From the NCBI GenBank assembly GCA_019914945.1, contig CM034106.1:3596001-3660000 (forward strand): a stretch of 64,000 nucleotides of DNA. Reading direction: 5' to 3'. The DNA comes from Typha latifolia (lineage: Eukaryota > Streptophyta > Magnoliopsida > Poales > Typhaceae). Of this stretch, positions 23,906 to 35,238 are shown in pieces (position 1 is the first letter of the stretch; each line of letters starts with the position of its first letter). The translations under genes were made by a program, and so were the position numbers. The notes below the pieces were generated by a model that made no database searches, was not told the DNA's origin, and saw only the letters and a program-made list of their open reading frames with translations.

Positions 23906-25875
23906 TAAATTCTAATTTATGGTATTTTGACAGTGGCTGTTCTAAACATATGTTAGGTGATTAGTCCTTATTTTCTAATCTCGAAGAACATGAAAGGGGA
24001 GTTGTGACATTCAAAGATGGTAATTCATCCAAGGTAATAGGTAAATGAAAGGTAAGTTCTCTAGGGGTTCCTATTTTTGAAAATATTCTTTATGTTAAGG
24101 GCTTGAAAGCAAATCTACTGAGCATCAGTTAATTTTGTGATGAAGATTATGAGGTAAATTCTCCAAAAATGATTGTACTATTCTAGATCATGATGGTAAT
24201 GTTATATGTTATGGATCTATAACATCTGATAATTGCTATGTTATTGGAACTTCACATAAACTGAAATGTAACAGTGCCTCTTTCGATATTGCAGATCTTT
24301 GGCATCAACGTCTTGGACATGTGAATCACAAGGAATTATTTAATCTATCCAAATAAGAAGTGGTAAGAGGAATACCTAAGATGAAAGAAATGTCAAAAAG
24401 AGTGTGCGTTCCGTGTCAAATTGCAAAATAAATTAGGATCTCACACAAGAAGGTAAATGCGGCTACCATTGACCGTGTGCTACAATTAGTTCACATGGAC
24501 TTGATGGGTCCAACAAAAACGAAAAGTCTTGGAGGTAAACGCTATATATTCTTAATGGTCAATGATTATTCCAAATATACCTAGGTTGCCTTTTTACGTG
24601 AGAAGTCTGAAACCTTTGAAGTTTTCAAATCACTATGCTTAAAATTGCAGAATAAAAAATCTACTACCCTAGTTAGGATTTGTTCTGATCATGGTAAAGA
24701 ATTTGAAAATGAAAATTTTTCTATATTTTGCGATTCTCTTGGTATTCAACATGAATTTTCAGCTCTTATAACTCCACAACAGAATGGGTTTGTGGAAAGA
24801 AAGAACCGAGTTGTGCAGGAAATGGCTAGGGTTATGCTTCACGCTAAAAAGATTACTCAAAGGTTTTGGGCAAAGGCGGTCAATACAGCGGTAGATGTGA
24901 TAAATCGTGTTTATCTTAAGACCAGGCACAAAAATGACTGCATATAAAATCTGGAAAGGTAAGAAACCTAGTGTTAAATATTTTCAAGTTTCTAGTAGTA
25001 AATGCTATATCTTGCGTGATCAAGAACATTTGACTAAATTTGACACTAGAAGTAGTGAGGGGATTTTCTTAGGGTCTAATAATAGCATAACAGAGTATTT
25101 AATCTTGACATTTCTATTGTTATGGAATCTGCTAATGTTATGATAGATGAATCCACTACTGATATAACTGAAGCTACTCCTATGAGTACAACTACCAAAC
25201 TAAGTAAGGATATTTCAGGAAAAAGTGTTGATCAGACACTATATAAGAGCATGATTGGTAGTCTTTTGTACTTAACTGCTAGTAGACTAGACATTGCATT
25301 TAGCGTCGATGTGTGTGCTAGGTTTCAGTATGAACCTAAGAAGACACATTTGTTTGCTGTGAAACATATCATAAAATATGTCGGTGGCACAGTTGATTTA
25401 GGTATCTGGTTTACTTATGACTTAGGTACTATCATATTGGGATACATGGATTCTGATTGGGCAGGTTCATGTGATGACACAAAATGTACCTCAGGTGGAT
25501 GCTTTTATATTGGAAACAATCTGGTTGTTTGGCACAGTAAGAAACAAAACTCGATATCTTTATCTACTGCGGAGGCTGAGTACATTACAGCGGGAAGTTG
25601 TTATTCTCAAAGATTACAACTTTGAACAAGATACTATGGTGTTTTATTGTGACAACATGAGTGCTATTAATATATCGAAAAATCATGTTCAACACTCGCG
25701 TACAAAACATATTGATATCCGACATTATTTTATACGTGAGTTAGTTGAAGACAAAATAATAGCACTGGAACATGTTCAGACGGAGAAACAGTTGGGAGAT
25801 TTGTTTACAAAACTTTTGGATTTACAAAGATTTGAGTATCTTCGTACTTCTTTAGGGATTTGTATTTTGGACTGA
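23906..25875 (+). pseudogene. Copia A pol remnant with RT deleted
   Basis: Protease triad in DSGCSKHM (about 23930). Integrase zinc finger (LWHQRLGHVNHKEL, 24298 on) and core (VRICSDHGKEFEN, ITPQQNGFVERKN). At about 25176 the frame jumps from EATP to MSTTTKLSKD. Relative to B about 1.05 kb covering the reverse transcriptase is missing, with ACTCCT at both breakpoints in B. RNase H follows (RLDIAFSVDVCARFQ, STAEAEYI), with a further short deletion near 25610, and the end FEYLRTSLGICILD. It shares with B a 1-base deletion at 24153-24158 that K lacks. Confidence 0.9.
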
Positions 25876-26867
25876 TTTTTTTTGTGTATTTTGGTTTGCA
25901 TTTTTTTATTTCATTTCATTTCTTTTTAGGTTTTCTTATACTCTAAAATTTTCTATTTGGTTTTAGTTTTAGATTTGTCAAGAGTTTTATTTTTTATAAA
26001 AAAAGAATTTTGATGCACTCCTCGATTCAATAATATATTTTTGATATATAAATATGATTTTTTTTCTTGATTATGAGTTATTATAGTCAATTTTGTCATC
26101 TTGTAGTATATTGTATCATTTTTCATTTATTTACTCTCTTGACTTCTATGATAATTAAACTAAATTTAATGCACTCATAACATGTGTATATTCTTGAGTG
26201 AGTATGACATCATGATTTTTTTTTAAATAGCTCACTATTGTCTTTGATTTGCACAATTTGACTTCATGCTTAGTCATCGAAAATGTGTTCATAAAAGATT
26301 AATGAAAAAGGTTACAATGAATTAGTGTGAAAGTCATCTTGTTTAGAGTCCAATTGGACTCCGTACATTGCTTGCAAATTAAATAAAAAAATATTTGATA
26401 TATGTGAATATCTTCTAGCACATTGTTTGATATGTGATACAACAAAATGGTTACCTACTCATGTGTGAAAGCCATCATTGCACATATATGATTTCAATAT
26501 AAAAAAAATTACAGGAAAAATTCCTATTCTGTTATAGAGAATAAGTAAAAAAGTGTAAATTTAAATACTAAGTCGGTTTGACTATTCTATTGTATCATTG
26601 TTTAAATAGAAAAGTTTATTTAAGAAGAATGTTTCATGTTATCTATGCTCAACTTGCATATACATATTGTTATGATTAATCAAGATTAATTTAATTTTGA
26701 GTGATGCATTAGAATTGATTATAATATACTTTTGATGATTTGATTGATCTATGTATGACTTATTTCATTTGATTGTCATATTCTATGTCTTGAATCTATT
26801 TTGAATTTCTAGAAGTGCATCTCCAAAAAGATTTTTCATTTTTTCTTGGACTTTTTACTTTAAAAAA
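25876..26867 (+). other. Copia A post-pol non-coding spacer
   Basis: AT-rich, no ORF. Homologous to the spacers of B (32718-33580 and 35240-35965) and of E. The A-rich stretch at 26862-26867 is the B insertion site. Confidence 0.8.
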
Positions 26868-27895
26868 TGTTAGGTTTTTAATTGTTGGCAATTGTGTTCA
26901 AAATATTCTAAGTGTATTTTTACATGTATATGAGCTTTACTCAAGTCTAGAATATCTCTAGTGTGAAGAATTGCAAGATCATTGGAGAAAAGCCATCGCG
27001 TTCACACCGCGTTCACAAACGCGTTCGAACGCAAAATCTGCGTTCACACAGACAGAGAGCCGCGTTCACAAACGCGTTCGAACGCGAGCACTGCGTTCAC
27101 ACAGACCGAGAGCCGCGTTCACAAACGTGTTCGACCGCGAGCACTGCGTTCACACAGACCGAGAGCCGCGTTCACAAACGCGTTCGAACGCGAGCACTGC
27201 GTTCACACAGACCGAGAGCCGCGTTCACAAACGCGTTCGAACGCAACCTGAAGAATTCAAGCTGTTGCGTTCGAATGCACTTGGGCCCGTTCGAACGCAC
27301 CTGAGATCAAGTCAGGCCGTTCGAACGCACACGGGCCACGTTCGAACGCACCTATGAAGTTTGCAATTTATTGGATTTTCGTGAGTACGAATATAACTTG
27401 GATTTGGCTATATCTTGGAGATGATATATAAGGATAGTGTTGCCCTAACATGAGGGGGTTGAAGAAGATCATTCAAGGAGACTTTTTGGAGGCTACATTG
27501 GTTCTTCAACTCACAAGGCTCTTCTCATCTACAAATCTTAATCTTTCGTCTTAAGAAATATCGAGATGAAAGATCAATCTCGAGGGTTACTGAGATTGGA
27601 CTTCAATCACGAGAAGCAGTGAATCATGGGTTCTAGCGAGCAAGACTGAGAGGAACAAAGTCGTTTGGATCGACGGGTTGTTTTGTGAGTCAGTCTTGTA
27701 ACTGCTACTATTCTAGTGATTGGTTTTGATCCGAGTTTGGATTAGTGGTTTTTTCCCGTTTGGGTTTTTCCACGTTAAAATCTTGGCGTACATCTCTGCT
27801 TTCATTTTTAATATTTCGTCTAATGTTTACTTAAGCAAACGAAAAATATCTTTGCCTAGTGTTTAGATACATATGTGTGTCTAGGGGTTATTTCA
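26868..27895 (+). repeat. 5' LTR of copia B
   Basis: TGTTAGGTTTTT to GGGTTATTTCA. Four copies of a 53-bp unit (about 27040-27251) each carrying GCGTTCGAACGC or a variant, then further single palindromes to 27350. TATA box TATATAAG at 27425-27432, CT-rich leader and AAGC-rich U5. Confidence 0.95.
27040..27251 (+). repeat. 53-bp palindrome-bearing minisatellite (four units)
   Basis: Each unit starts GCGTTCACACAGACCGAGAG and includes CACAAACGCGTTCGAACGCG. The 3' LTR has three full units (38137-38295). ORFs reading RSHRPRAAFTNAFER are frames of this repeat, not genes. Confidence 0.93.
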
Positions 27896-27897
27896 AT

Positions 27898-27909
27898 TGG
27901 TATCAGAGC
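27898..27909 (+). promoter_or_regulatory. Primer-binding site of copia B
   Basis: TGGTATCAGAGC two bases after the LTR end. Confidence 0.95.
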
Positions 27910-27944
27910 GGGTTCTCTCACTTTTTGAGAGAGATCAGATAGGC

Positions 27945-29700
27945 ATGGATTTTCATAGAGATGGACCCTCATCTATTAGACCTCCTATTCTAGATGGATC
28001 AAATTATGGATATTGGAAAGCTAGGATGAGAGCTTATTTGAAGTCTATAGATGAGCGTGTATGGATGGCCATTGTGAACGGTTGGAGTCCACCAATGTAC
28101 ATGGTGAATGATAAGTTTGTTGAGAAACCGATTGAGTCAAGGGATAAGACAGATTATGAAAAAGTTGGCTGGAATAGCAAAGCAATAAATGCAATTTTTA
28201 GTTGTGTTTCCTCGGAAGAATTTAGAAGAATTTCTACTTGTGAAATAGCAAAAGAAGCTTGGACGATCTTAGAAACAACTCATGAAGGAACTATGGCTGT
28301 AAAACTTTCGAAACTTCAGAGGTTGACTACTAGTTTTGAAACCCTACGTATGGAGGAGAATGAGATATTTAATGAGTTCTATGCAAAGCCGAGTGATATA
28401 GTCAACTCCGCCAACCTAGGAGAGAAAATTCCTGAAAACGGAATTGTCCGTAAGATTCTTAGGTCTCTTCCAGAAAGGTTTCAGGCGAAAGTTATAGCTA
28501 TTGAGGAAAGTAAAGACATCGACTCTATGAAAGTTGAACAATTGGTAGGAAATCTTCAAACATTTGAGTCCAGTCATTCAAAACCGAGGAAGTCCAAAGG
28601 GATGGCTCTATCCACTGTTGAACAAAATTTAGAGGAGTCTGATGATGAAGGTGATTTAGATGTTGAGATGTTGGCTATGTTTGTTAAAAAGTTCAATAAA
28701 TTCTTTCGGAAGCCAAACAAGTTGAATGCTGAAAAATTTGAAAATAATAAAGCTTTTGTGAAAAAGAAGAATACTGTGAGTTCGAATACAAGTGCTAGCA
28801 ACAACAATGTCAAACAAAAAAATAAGAATTCTGAGAATAAAGTTCAATGTTTTGAATGTTTTGGTTTTGGACACATCGCACAAGAATGCCCTAATCGTCT
28901 TAAGAGAAAGGGTAAAGCTATGAAAGTTACTTGGGATGATTCAGATGAATCTAATGATGATTCTGAAAAAGACGAAGAAAACTTTGTAGCCTTTGCCTCT
29001 TCTTCTGCTAATACTTGACTCTATTGTTGATTCTGATAGTACAGATGATTTTGATATGCTACCAGCTGAGGAAGATGAATCTGAAATTCAAAAGGCATAT
29101 AATGACTTGTACCTGGAGTCATTTAAACTCAAGAAAAGCAATCTTAGACTACTTCAACGACTCAAGGTAATTGAACGTGTCAAAAACCTTTCTGAACAAC
29201 TTGGCAATGCGAAAAATAAAATGAAGGCTGATGAAATTGAACTAGAGCGATTGCATAAAGAAGTTACATTTCTAAAAGGGAAGAACAAACTGGACGAGAT
29301 ACTAAAAGCTCAGATCTCTGGAAAAGACAGGTATGGTGTTGGATACACTGGTAATTCAAATAATAATAAAACTGTTTTTGTTTCTGCAGGTATACAAAAG
29401 GAAGAATACCTGATGCCATCAACCGCATTTACAAAGAAATCCTGGATGAATGCTTCTAAGCTGAAGTTGAATCTACAAACTAGTGAAACTTCGACGGTAC
29501 CAAAGGTAAATTCTAGTCACACTCCTCGACAAAAGGTGAGTAGAAAAAGGTTTGTTCCGACATGCTATCATTGCGGCATTCTAGGGCATATTCGACCTCA
29601 TTGCAAACTTTTGCAAAAACCTAGAAATGCTTTCATTTATGAGATAAAAACAAAGGCCACATGGGTCAAGAAAAGTGATTTAAGATGTTATGTTGTGCAT
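27945..29700 (+). pseudogene. Copia B gag (one frameshift)
   Basis: ATG at 27945 is the conserved MDFHRDGPSSIRPPILDG start used by A and K; an upstream in-frame ATG at 27897 overlaps the LTR end/PBS and is unlikely. Residues 15-190: copia gag domain (SNYGYWKARMRAYLKSIDE). First CCHC knuckle CFECFGFGHIAQEC near residue 305, acidic stretch, coiled coil (EIQKAYNDLYLESFKLKK... to LDEILKAQ), second knuckle CYHCGILGHIRPHC (29560-29601). A one-base insertion at about 29016 breaks the frame. The product would be capsid/nucleocapsid. The two distant knuckles suggest either two RNA-binding sites or different processing products. Confidence 0.92.
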
Positions 29701-32700
29701 ACAGCCTTGAAAGCTTTAAATTCTGATTTGTGGTATTTAGACAGCGGCTGTTCAAGACATATGTCGGGTGACAAGTTGTTATTTTCTAATCTTGAAAAAC
29801 ATGAAGGGGGAGTTGTGACATTCGGAGATGGTAATTCATCAAAGATAATAGGTAAAGGAAAGGTAAGTATTCCAAGGATTCCTAGTCTCAAAAATGTTTT
29901 GTATGTTAAGGGCTTGAAAGCAAATCTACTGAGTATCAGTCAATTTTGTGATGAAGATTATGAGGTAAATTCTCCAAAAATGATTGTACTATTCTAGATC
30001 ATGATGGTAATGTTGTATGTTATGGATCTAGAACATCTGATAATTGCTATATTGTTGGAACTTCACATAAACTGAAATGTAACAGTGCCTCTTTCGATAT
30101 TGCAGATCTCTGGCATCAACGTCTTGGACATGTGAATCACAAGGAATTATTTACTCTGTCCAAACATGAAGTGGTAAGAGGAATACCTAAGATGAAAGAA
30201 ATGTCAAAAAGAGTGTGCGGTTCATGTCAAATTGGAAAACAAATTCGAATCTCACACAAGAAGGTAAATTCAGCTACCACCAACCGTGTGCTTCAATTAG
30301 TTCACATGGACTTGATGGGTCCAACAAAAACTGAAAGTCTTGGAGGTAAACGCTATATATTCTTAATGGTCGATGATTACTCTAGATATACCTGGGTTGC
30401 CTTTCTACGGGAGAAGTCTAAAACCTTTGAAGTTTTTAAATCACTATGCTTAAAATTGCAGAATGAAAAATCTACAACCCTAGTTAGGATTCGTTCTGAT
30501 CATGGTAGAGAATTTGAAAATAAAATTTTTTCTGTATTTTGTGATTCTCTTGGTATTCAACATGAGTTTTCAGCTCCTATAACTCCACAACAAAACGGGA
30601 TTGTTGAAAGAAAAAACCGAGTTGTGCAGGAAATGGCTAGGGTTATGCTTCACGCTAAAAATGTTACTCATAGGTTTTGGGCAGAGGCGGTCAATACAGC
30701 GGTACACGTGATAAATCGTGTTTATCTCAGACCAAGTACAAAAATGACTGCTTATGAAATCTAGAAAGGTAAGAAACCTAGTGTTAAATATTTTTGAGTT
30801 TTTGGTAGTAAATGTTATATGTTGCGTGATCGAGAATATTTGACTAAATTTGACACTAGAAGTAGTGAAGACATCTTCTTGGGGTATTCGAATAATAGTA
30901 GAGCCTACAGAGTATTTAATCTTGACACTTCTACTGGTATGGAATCTGCTAATGTTATGATAGATGAATCCATGACTGACTTACCTGAAGCTACTCCTGT
31001 TTCTGTTTCTACAGATACAAATTACGAAGAAATAGGAAAGGAGCTTGATCTGGAAATTGAGAATCAGAACGAGGACAAAGTTGAAATGAACAAAAATGAC
31101 TGCAACATACCGGAACCATCTGCTAGAGTGAAATCAAATCATCCACTGTCACAAGTGATCGGAGACGTGAATGAACCAATTAAGACAAAACGACAAATCC
31201 AAAGTGAGGTATCATTTACTTGTTATACATCTTCTTTTGAACCTAAAAATGTGAAGGAAGCATTGTTAGACGATTCTTGGGTTAATGCTATGCATGAGGA
31301 ATTAGAGCAATTTTCTAGGAATGATGTTTGGTATTTAGTCCCTAGACCTAAGAATGTGAATGTCATTGGAACAAAATGGATTTACAAGAATAAAAGTGAT
31401 GAACATGGCAATATAGTTCGGAATAAAGCCAGACTAGTAGCACAGGGATACACTCAGGTTGAGGGTATAGATTTTGATGAGACTTTTGCTCCTGTTGCTA
31501 GATTAGAGTATATTCGTATACTGCTTGCCATTGCTTGTCATTTAAAATTTAAATTGTTTCAAATGGATGTTAAAAGTGCCTTCTTGAATGGTATCCTGAA
31601 TGAAGAAGTTTATGTGGAACAACCTAAGGGTTTCGAAGATCAAAAATTTCTTTCTCATGTTTTTAAATTGAAAAAGGCCCTTTACGGGCTAAAACAAGCT
31701 CTAGGAGCTTGGTATGAGAAGTTGACCACTTTTTTAGTGGATGCGGGGTTCACTCGAGGGGGAGTGGACAAGACATTGTTCATTAGACGGTCGAACAGAA
31801 GTTTGGTTGTGGCACAAATATATGTGGATGACATTGTCTTCGGGGCAACGAGTCAATCGTTAGCTAAGGAGTTTGCTGATCTCATGCATAGTCATTTTGA
31901 GATGAGCATGATGGGTGAGTTGAAGTTCTTTTTGGGACTTCAAATTACTCAATTGGAAAGAGGGATATTTATCGCTCAAACCAAATATGCTAAGGATCTA
32001 GTGACTAAATTTGGTTTTGAAAATGCAAAACACGCTAGAACTCCTATGAGTACAACTACCAAACTAGGTAAGGATATTTCAGGACAAAGTGTTGATCAGA
32101 CACTGTATAGGAGCATGATTGGTAGTCTTTTGTACTTAACTGCTAGTAGACCTGACATTGCATTTAGTGTCGGTGTGTGTGCTAGGTTTCAGTCTGAACC
32201 TAAGGAGTCACATTTGTTTGCTGTGAAACGTATCATAAAATATGTCAGTGGCACAGTTGATTTAGGTATCTGGTTTACGTATGACTCGGGTGCTATCATA
32301 TCGGGATACACGGATTCTGATTGGACAGGTTCATGTGATGATAGAAAAAGTACTTCAGGTGGATGTTTTTATGTTGGAAACAATCTGGTTGCTTGGCACA
32401 GTAAGAAACAAAACTCGATATCTTTATCTACTGTAGAGGCCGAGTACATTACAACAGGGAGTTGTTGTTCTCAGTTACTATTGATGAAACAAATGGTCAA
32501 GGATTATGGCATTGAACAAGATACTATGGTGCTTTATAGTGACAACATGAGTGGTATTAATATATCGAAAAATCCTGTTCATCACTCGCGTACAAAACAT
32601 ATTGATATCCGACATCATTTTATACGCGAGTTAGTTGAAGACAAAACAATAGCACTTGAACATGTTGAGACGGAGAAACAGTTGGGTGATTTGTTTACAA

Positions 32701-32717
32701 AACCTTTGGATTTATAG
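29701..32717 (+). pseudogene. Copia B protease-integrase-RT-RNase H polyprotein
   Basis: Protease DSGCSRHMSG (29740). Integrase zinc finger (HQRLGHVNHKE, CGSCQIGKQ) and catalytic core (HMDLMGP, IRSDHGREFEN, TPQQNGIVERKN). RT from about 31370: [32 protein letters not shown] catalytic aspartates, FFLGLQI. RNase [34 protein letters not shown]. Lesions: one-base deletion at about 29966 (shared with A), TAG at 30762, TGA near 30796 (shared with K), and TAG at 32715, which trims the last ~17 residues seen in A and E. SIRE/Maximus clade by layout and motifs. Confidence 0.93.
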
Positions 32718-33580
32718 AGATTTGAGTATCTTCGTACTTATTTAGGGATTTGTGCTTTGGACTGATTTTATTGGGATTTGAGTTCTTTTTAGTTTGCGAG
32801 TTTCTTATCGTTTCGTTTTTTTTTGGTTTTCTTTACTCTGACATTTTCTTTGGTTTTAGTTTTAGATTCGTCGAGAGTTTTTGTTATATAAAAAAAAAAA
32901 TTGATGCACTCCTAGATTCAATACTATACTCTTGACATAAAAATATGATTTTCCTTTTGATTATGAGTTATTATAGTCAAGTTTGTCATCTTGTAGTATA
33001 TTGTTTCAATTTTAATTTTGTCACTCCCTCGACTTCAATAATTATAAATGTTTAATGCACTCATAATGAATGTGTATTCTTGTGTGAGCATGATATCATG
33101 AATATTTTTTTTAAATAGCTCTCTATTAACTTTGATTTGCACAGTTTGACCTCATGCTTAGTTATCAAATATATTTTTATAAAAATATATGTTTCAGTAA
33201 AAAAAAATATATATACAGGAAAAATTCCTGTTGTGTTATGGAGAATAAGTCGAAAAGTGCAACATTTCCATACTAAGTCGGTTTGACTACTGTGTTGCAT
33301 CATTGTTTATATAGAAAAGTTTGTTTAAAAAGATTGGTTCATGTTATTAATACACATCTTGCATATGCATATCGTTATGATCAATCAAGATTAATGTAAT
33401 TTTGAGTGATGCATTCGAATTGATTATAATATGCTTTTGATGATTTTATTGATCTTGTATGACTTATTTCATTTGATTGTCATATTCTATGTCTTGAATA
33501 TAGTTTGGAATTCTAGAAGTGCATCTCCAAAATGATTTTGAACTTGATTTTAGCTTATAAAAATAAAAAAAATAAAAAAA
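32718..33580 (+). other. Copia B post-pol spacer, unit 1
   Basis: AT-rich, non-coding. From about 33070 it is the first copy of the 2.42-kb tandem duplication. Compared with the second copy it lacks about 200 bp near 33180. Confidence 0.8.
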
Positions 33581-33583
33581 AGG

Positions 33584-33637
33584 GCGTTCGAACGCGTGGA
33601 CTGGTGCGTTCGAACGCACTCGTGGGTTCTTTAAATA
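33584..33637 (+). promoter_or_regulatory. Putative internal promoter 1 of copia B
   Basis: Two exact GCGTTCGAACGC palindromes (33584-33595, 33606-33617) and a TATA-like TTTAAATA (33630-33637) 12 bp downstream. It is followed by a pyrimidine-rich leader with AAACCCTAAAAACCC (33679 on), typical of plant 5' UTRs. The arrangement repeats at 36003-36056, 39019-39050 and (minus) 61820-61851. Function is inferred. Confidence 0.65.
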
Positions 33638-33828
33638 CTGCGTCCAAACCCAAGGGTTTCATCTCCCTTTTTCCAAACCCTAAAAACCCTTCATTTTTCC
33701 CTTCTCAAATCTTCAAGATCTTGGTGTTTTTCATCGAATTTTTCACTTCAAATCCTTTTTGGGGGTAGATCTCCTCCGGATCTAGTGTCTTTCCACAAAA
33801 TTTTTGAGTTTCTCCCCACATTTGCAAG

Positions 33829-34097
33829 GTATGATCATCCATTATTTTCCTTTTTTTTTTTATTCCATAAACATGCTTGATCTTGAGTGATTTTGTGCGT
33901 TCTCAACTTTTGATCACGTTAATGTTAAACTCTTGATGGTTCTTGTGAGATTGAACATGATATCTTAGCGTTTTTCAAGTGAAAGATGTTTTTCCTTTTG
34001 GGGCTTCATGGTTTCTACCATTTTTTTTCGAATTCTTGCTATTTTTTTTGGTTGCTTTGGGCATGTATTGAATATTGCAACGTGTTTTCTGTTCAAG
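33829..34097 (+). other. Putative 5'-UTR intron, copia B unit 1
   Basis: Donor GCAAG|GTATGATC, acceptor TTTTCTGTTCAAG, 269 nt, T-rich. It ends one base before the ATG of the extra ORF. Equivalent introns occur at 36248-36516, 39237-39499 and 60384-60648 (minus), all with the same donor string. Confidence 0.65.
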
Positions 34098-34098
34098 A

Positions 34099-35148
34099 AT
34101 GCCTAAAAAGGCGACAGTGACTAAGAAACCAAGGCCGCCTTCATCGCCATCCTCGGCTCCCAAGTTTTCTTCAACGGCGGCTGCGGGTCACTACAAACAT
34201 AATTTTGGCACCCGTCCTGTTATCTGTGAAAGACCCGTGGTTATATCTGATTTTTCTGAATTGGAGATTGAACAGATCTTTACTGAACGAGGATGGTTAT
34301 CAGTGTGTCGGATAAGCAGGACTGCTTATGTGGAAATTGTTCGGGAATTCTTTAGTAATGCCACGATTTTCGATCATTGTATACGTTCAACTATTCGTGG
34401 TGTATCTATCTACCTGGATTCTGATGTTATTCGTGCTGAACTTCGTCTTCCTGATGGTGAGTACCAGTATCCAATGTCTGCTCCACTTCCTGATGTCAAT
34501 GAATATGCCGGTACTGTCCTGATCAAAGGGGAACGTTGGAAAGGTAACATGATGCCGCATGCAAAGCTGACATCTGTGGCTCGCATGCTTCACCTCTTTT
34601 GTCTGTACAATGTTACACCCAAGACTCGACATTCCAGCATTAGTCTCGATCGTGCGTTCCTTCTTCATGCCATGTTATCGGGTGTCTCTATTGACATAGC
34701 TGCCGTGATCTATGATTCGATTCTCTCAGCTGCACAGAAAAAAGCACCTCGTGAGGGATTACCATTTGGCATTTTTCTTACAAATCTGTGCACTCAAAGT
34801 GGGGTGCGAGTCGATGCTTCGGAACCTTCTCTTACTTCGCAGAAACCATTGGATCGGATAACTCTTAAGCGGAGTCAAGCTCACGACCAGTTGTCTCCTC
34901 TCAAACCGTCATCTTCCACCGCTGGTCGGTCATCGCACCTCGACAGTTCTGATGATAGCTCTGCCGATGACTCATCTCCCACTGATGGGGAGTTACCTCA
35001 GAACTCGGACCGTTTCGATCAGCTTTGTACTCAAGTCCAGGATCTCCATTCGGTAGTAAATGAATTACGAGCTGAGCAAGCTCGTCAGGGGACTGTTCTT
35101 GACTCCGTGTTGATGATTCTTCATCGTCAGTTTCCTCCGAGTTCCTAG
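34099..35148 (+). CDS. Extra ORF of SIRE-like copia, intact copy (349 aa)
   Basis: MPKKATVTKKPRPPSSPSSA start: a basic, Pro/Ser-rich head with no signal peptide. Residues ~60-260 resemble the 'putative plant transposon protein' domain found in many plant retroelement ORFs (Pfam PF20167 as I recall it): ERGWLSVCR, VREFFSNA, GVSIYLDSDVIRAELRLP, KLTSVARMLHLFCLYNVTPK, SLDRAFLLHAML, GLPFGIFLTNLC. A Ser/Asp-rich linker and a C-terminal coiled coil (QVQDLHSVVNELRAEQARQG) follow. It sits in the position called env-like in SIRE elements, but no transmembrane segment is visible. The start is chosen at the ATG just after the acceptor; an upstream in-frame ATG at 34075 is inside the intron. Function unknown. 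Confidence 0.82.
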   Translation: MPKKATVTKKPRPPSSPSSAPKFSSTAAAGHYKHNFGTRPVICERPVVISDFSELEIEQIFTERGWLSVCRISRTAYVEIVREFFSNATIFDHCIRSTIRGVSIYLDSDVIRAELRLPDGEYQYPMSAPLPDVNEYAGTVLIKGERWKGNMMPHAKLTSVARMLHLFCLYNVTPKTRHSSISLDRAFLLHAMLSGVSIDIAAVIYDSILSAAQKKAPREGLPFGIFLTNLCTQSGVRVDASEPSLTSQKPLDRITLKRSQAHDQLSPLKPSSSTAGRSSHLDSSDDSSADDSSPTDGELPQNSDRFDQLCTQVQDLHSVVNELRAEQARQGTVLDSVLMILHRQFPPSS

Positions 35149-35238
35149 TCTTTGGCATTTGTGCCAAAAAGGGGGAGAGTAATTGTGATAACGTGTGTTT
35201 AATCTTTGTCTGTTTAAATTTTTGCTCTTGTGATAACG

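Noticed and set aside
27040..27251. CRISPR-like array
   Set aside because: Head-to-tail units without unique spacers, in plant LTRs; a minisatellite, not a CRISPR array.
26963..27357. Overlapping Arg/His/Ser-rich ORFs (RSHRPRAAFTNAFER-type) here and at 15465, 21042, 38062, 54511, 58487
   Set aside because: They are open in several frames at once because the 53-bp palindrome repeat lacks stops; frames change freely between copies and there is no conserved start.
33584..33617. Palindrome as heat-shock element
   Set aside because: HSEs need nGAAn modules spaced as GAAnnTTC or TTCnnGAA. In GCGTTCGAACGC the TTC and GAA abut, so the spacing is wrong.
34099..35148. Calling the extra ORF an envelope gene
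   Set aside because: Position fits the env-like ORF of SIRE elements, but no signal peptide, furin-type site or transmembrane helix is visible.
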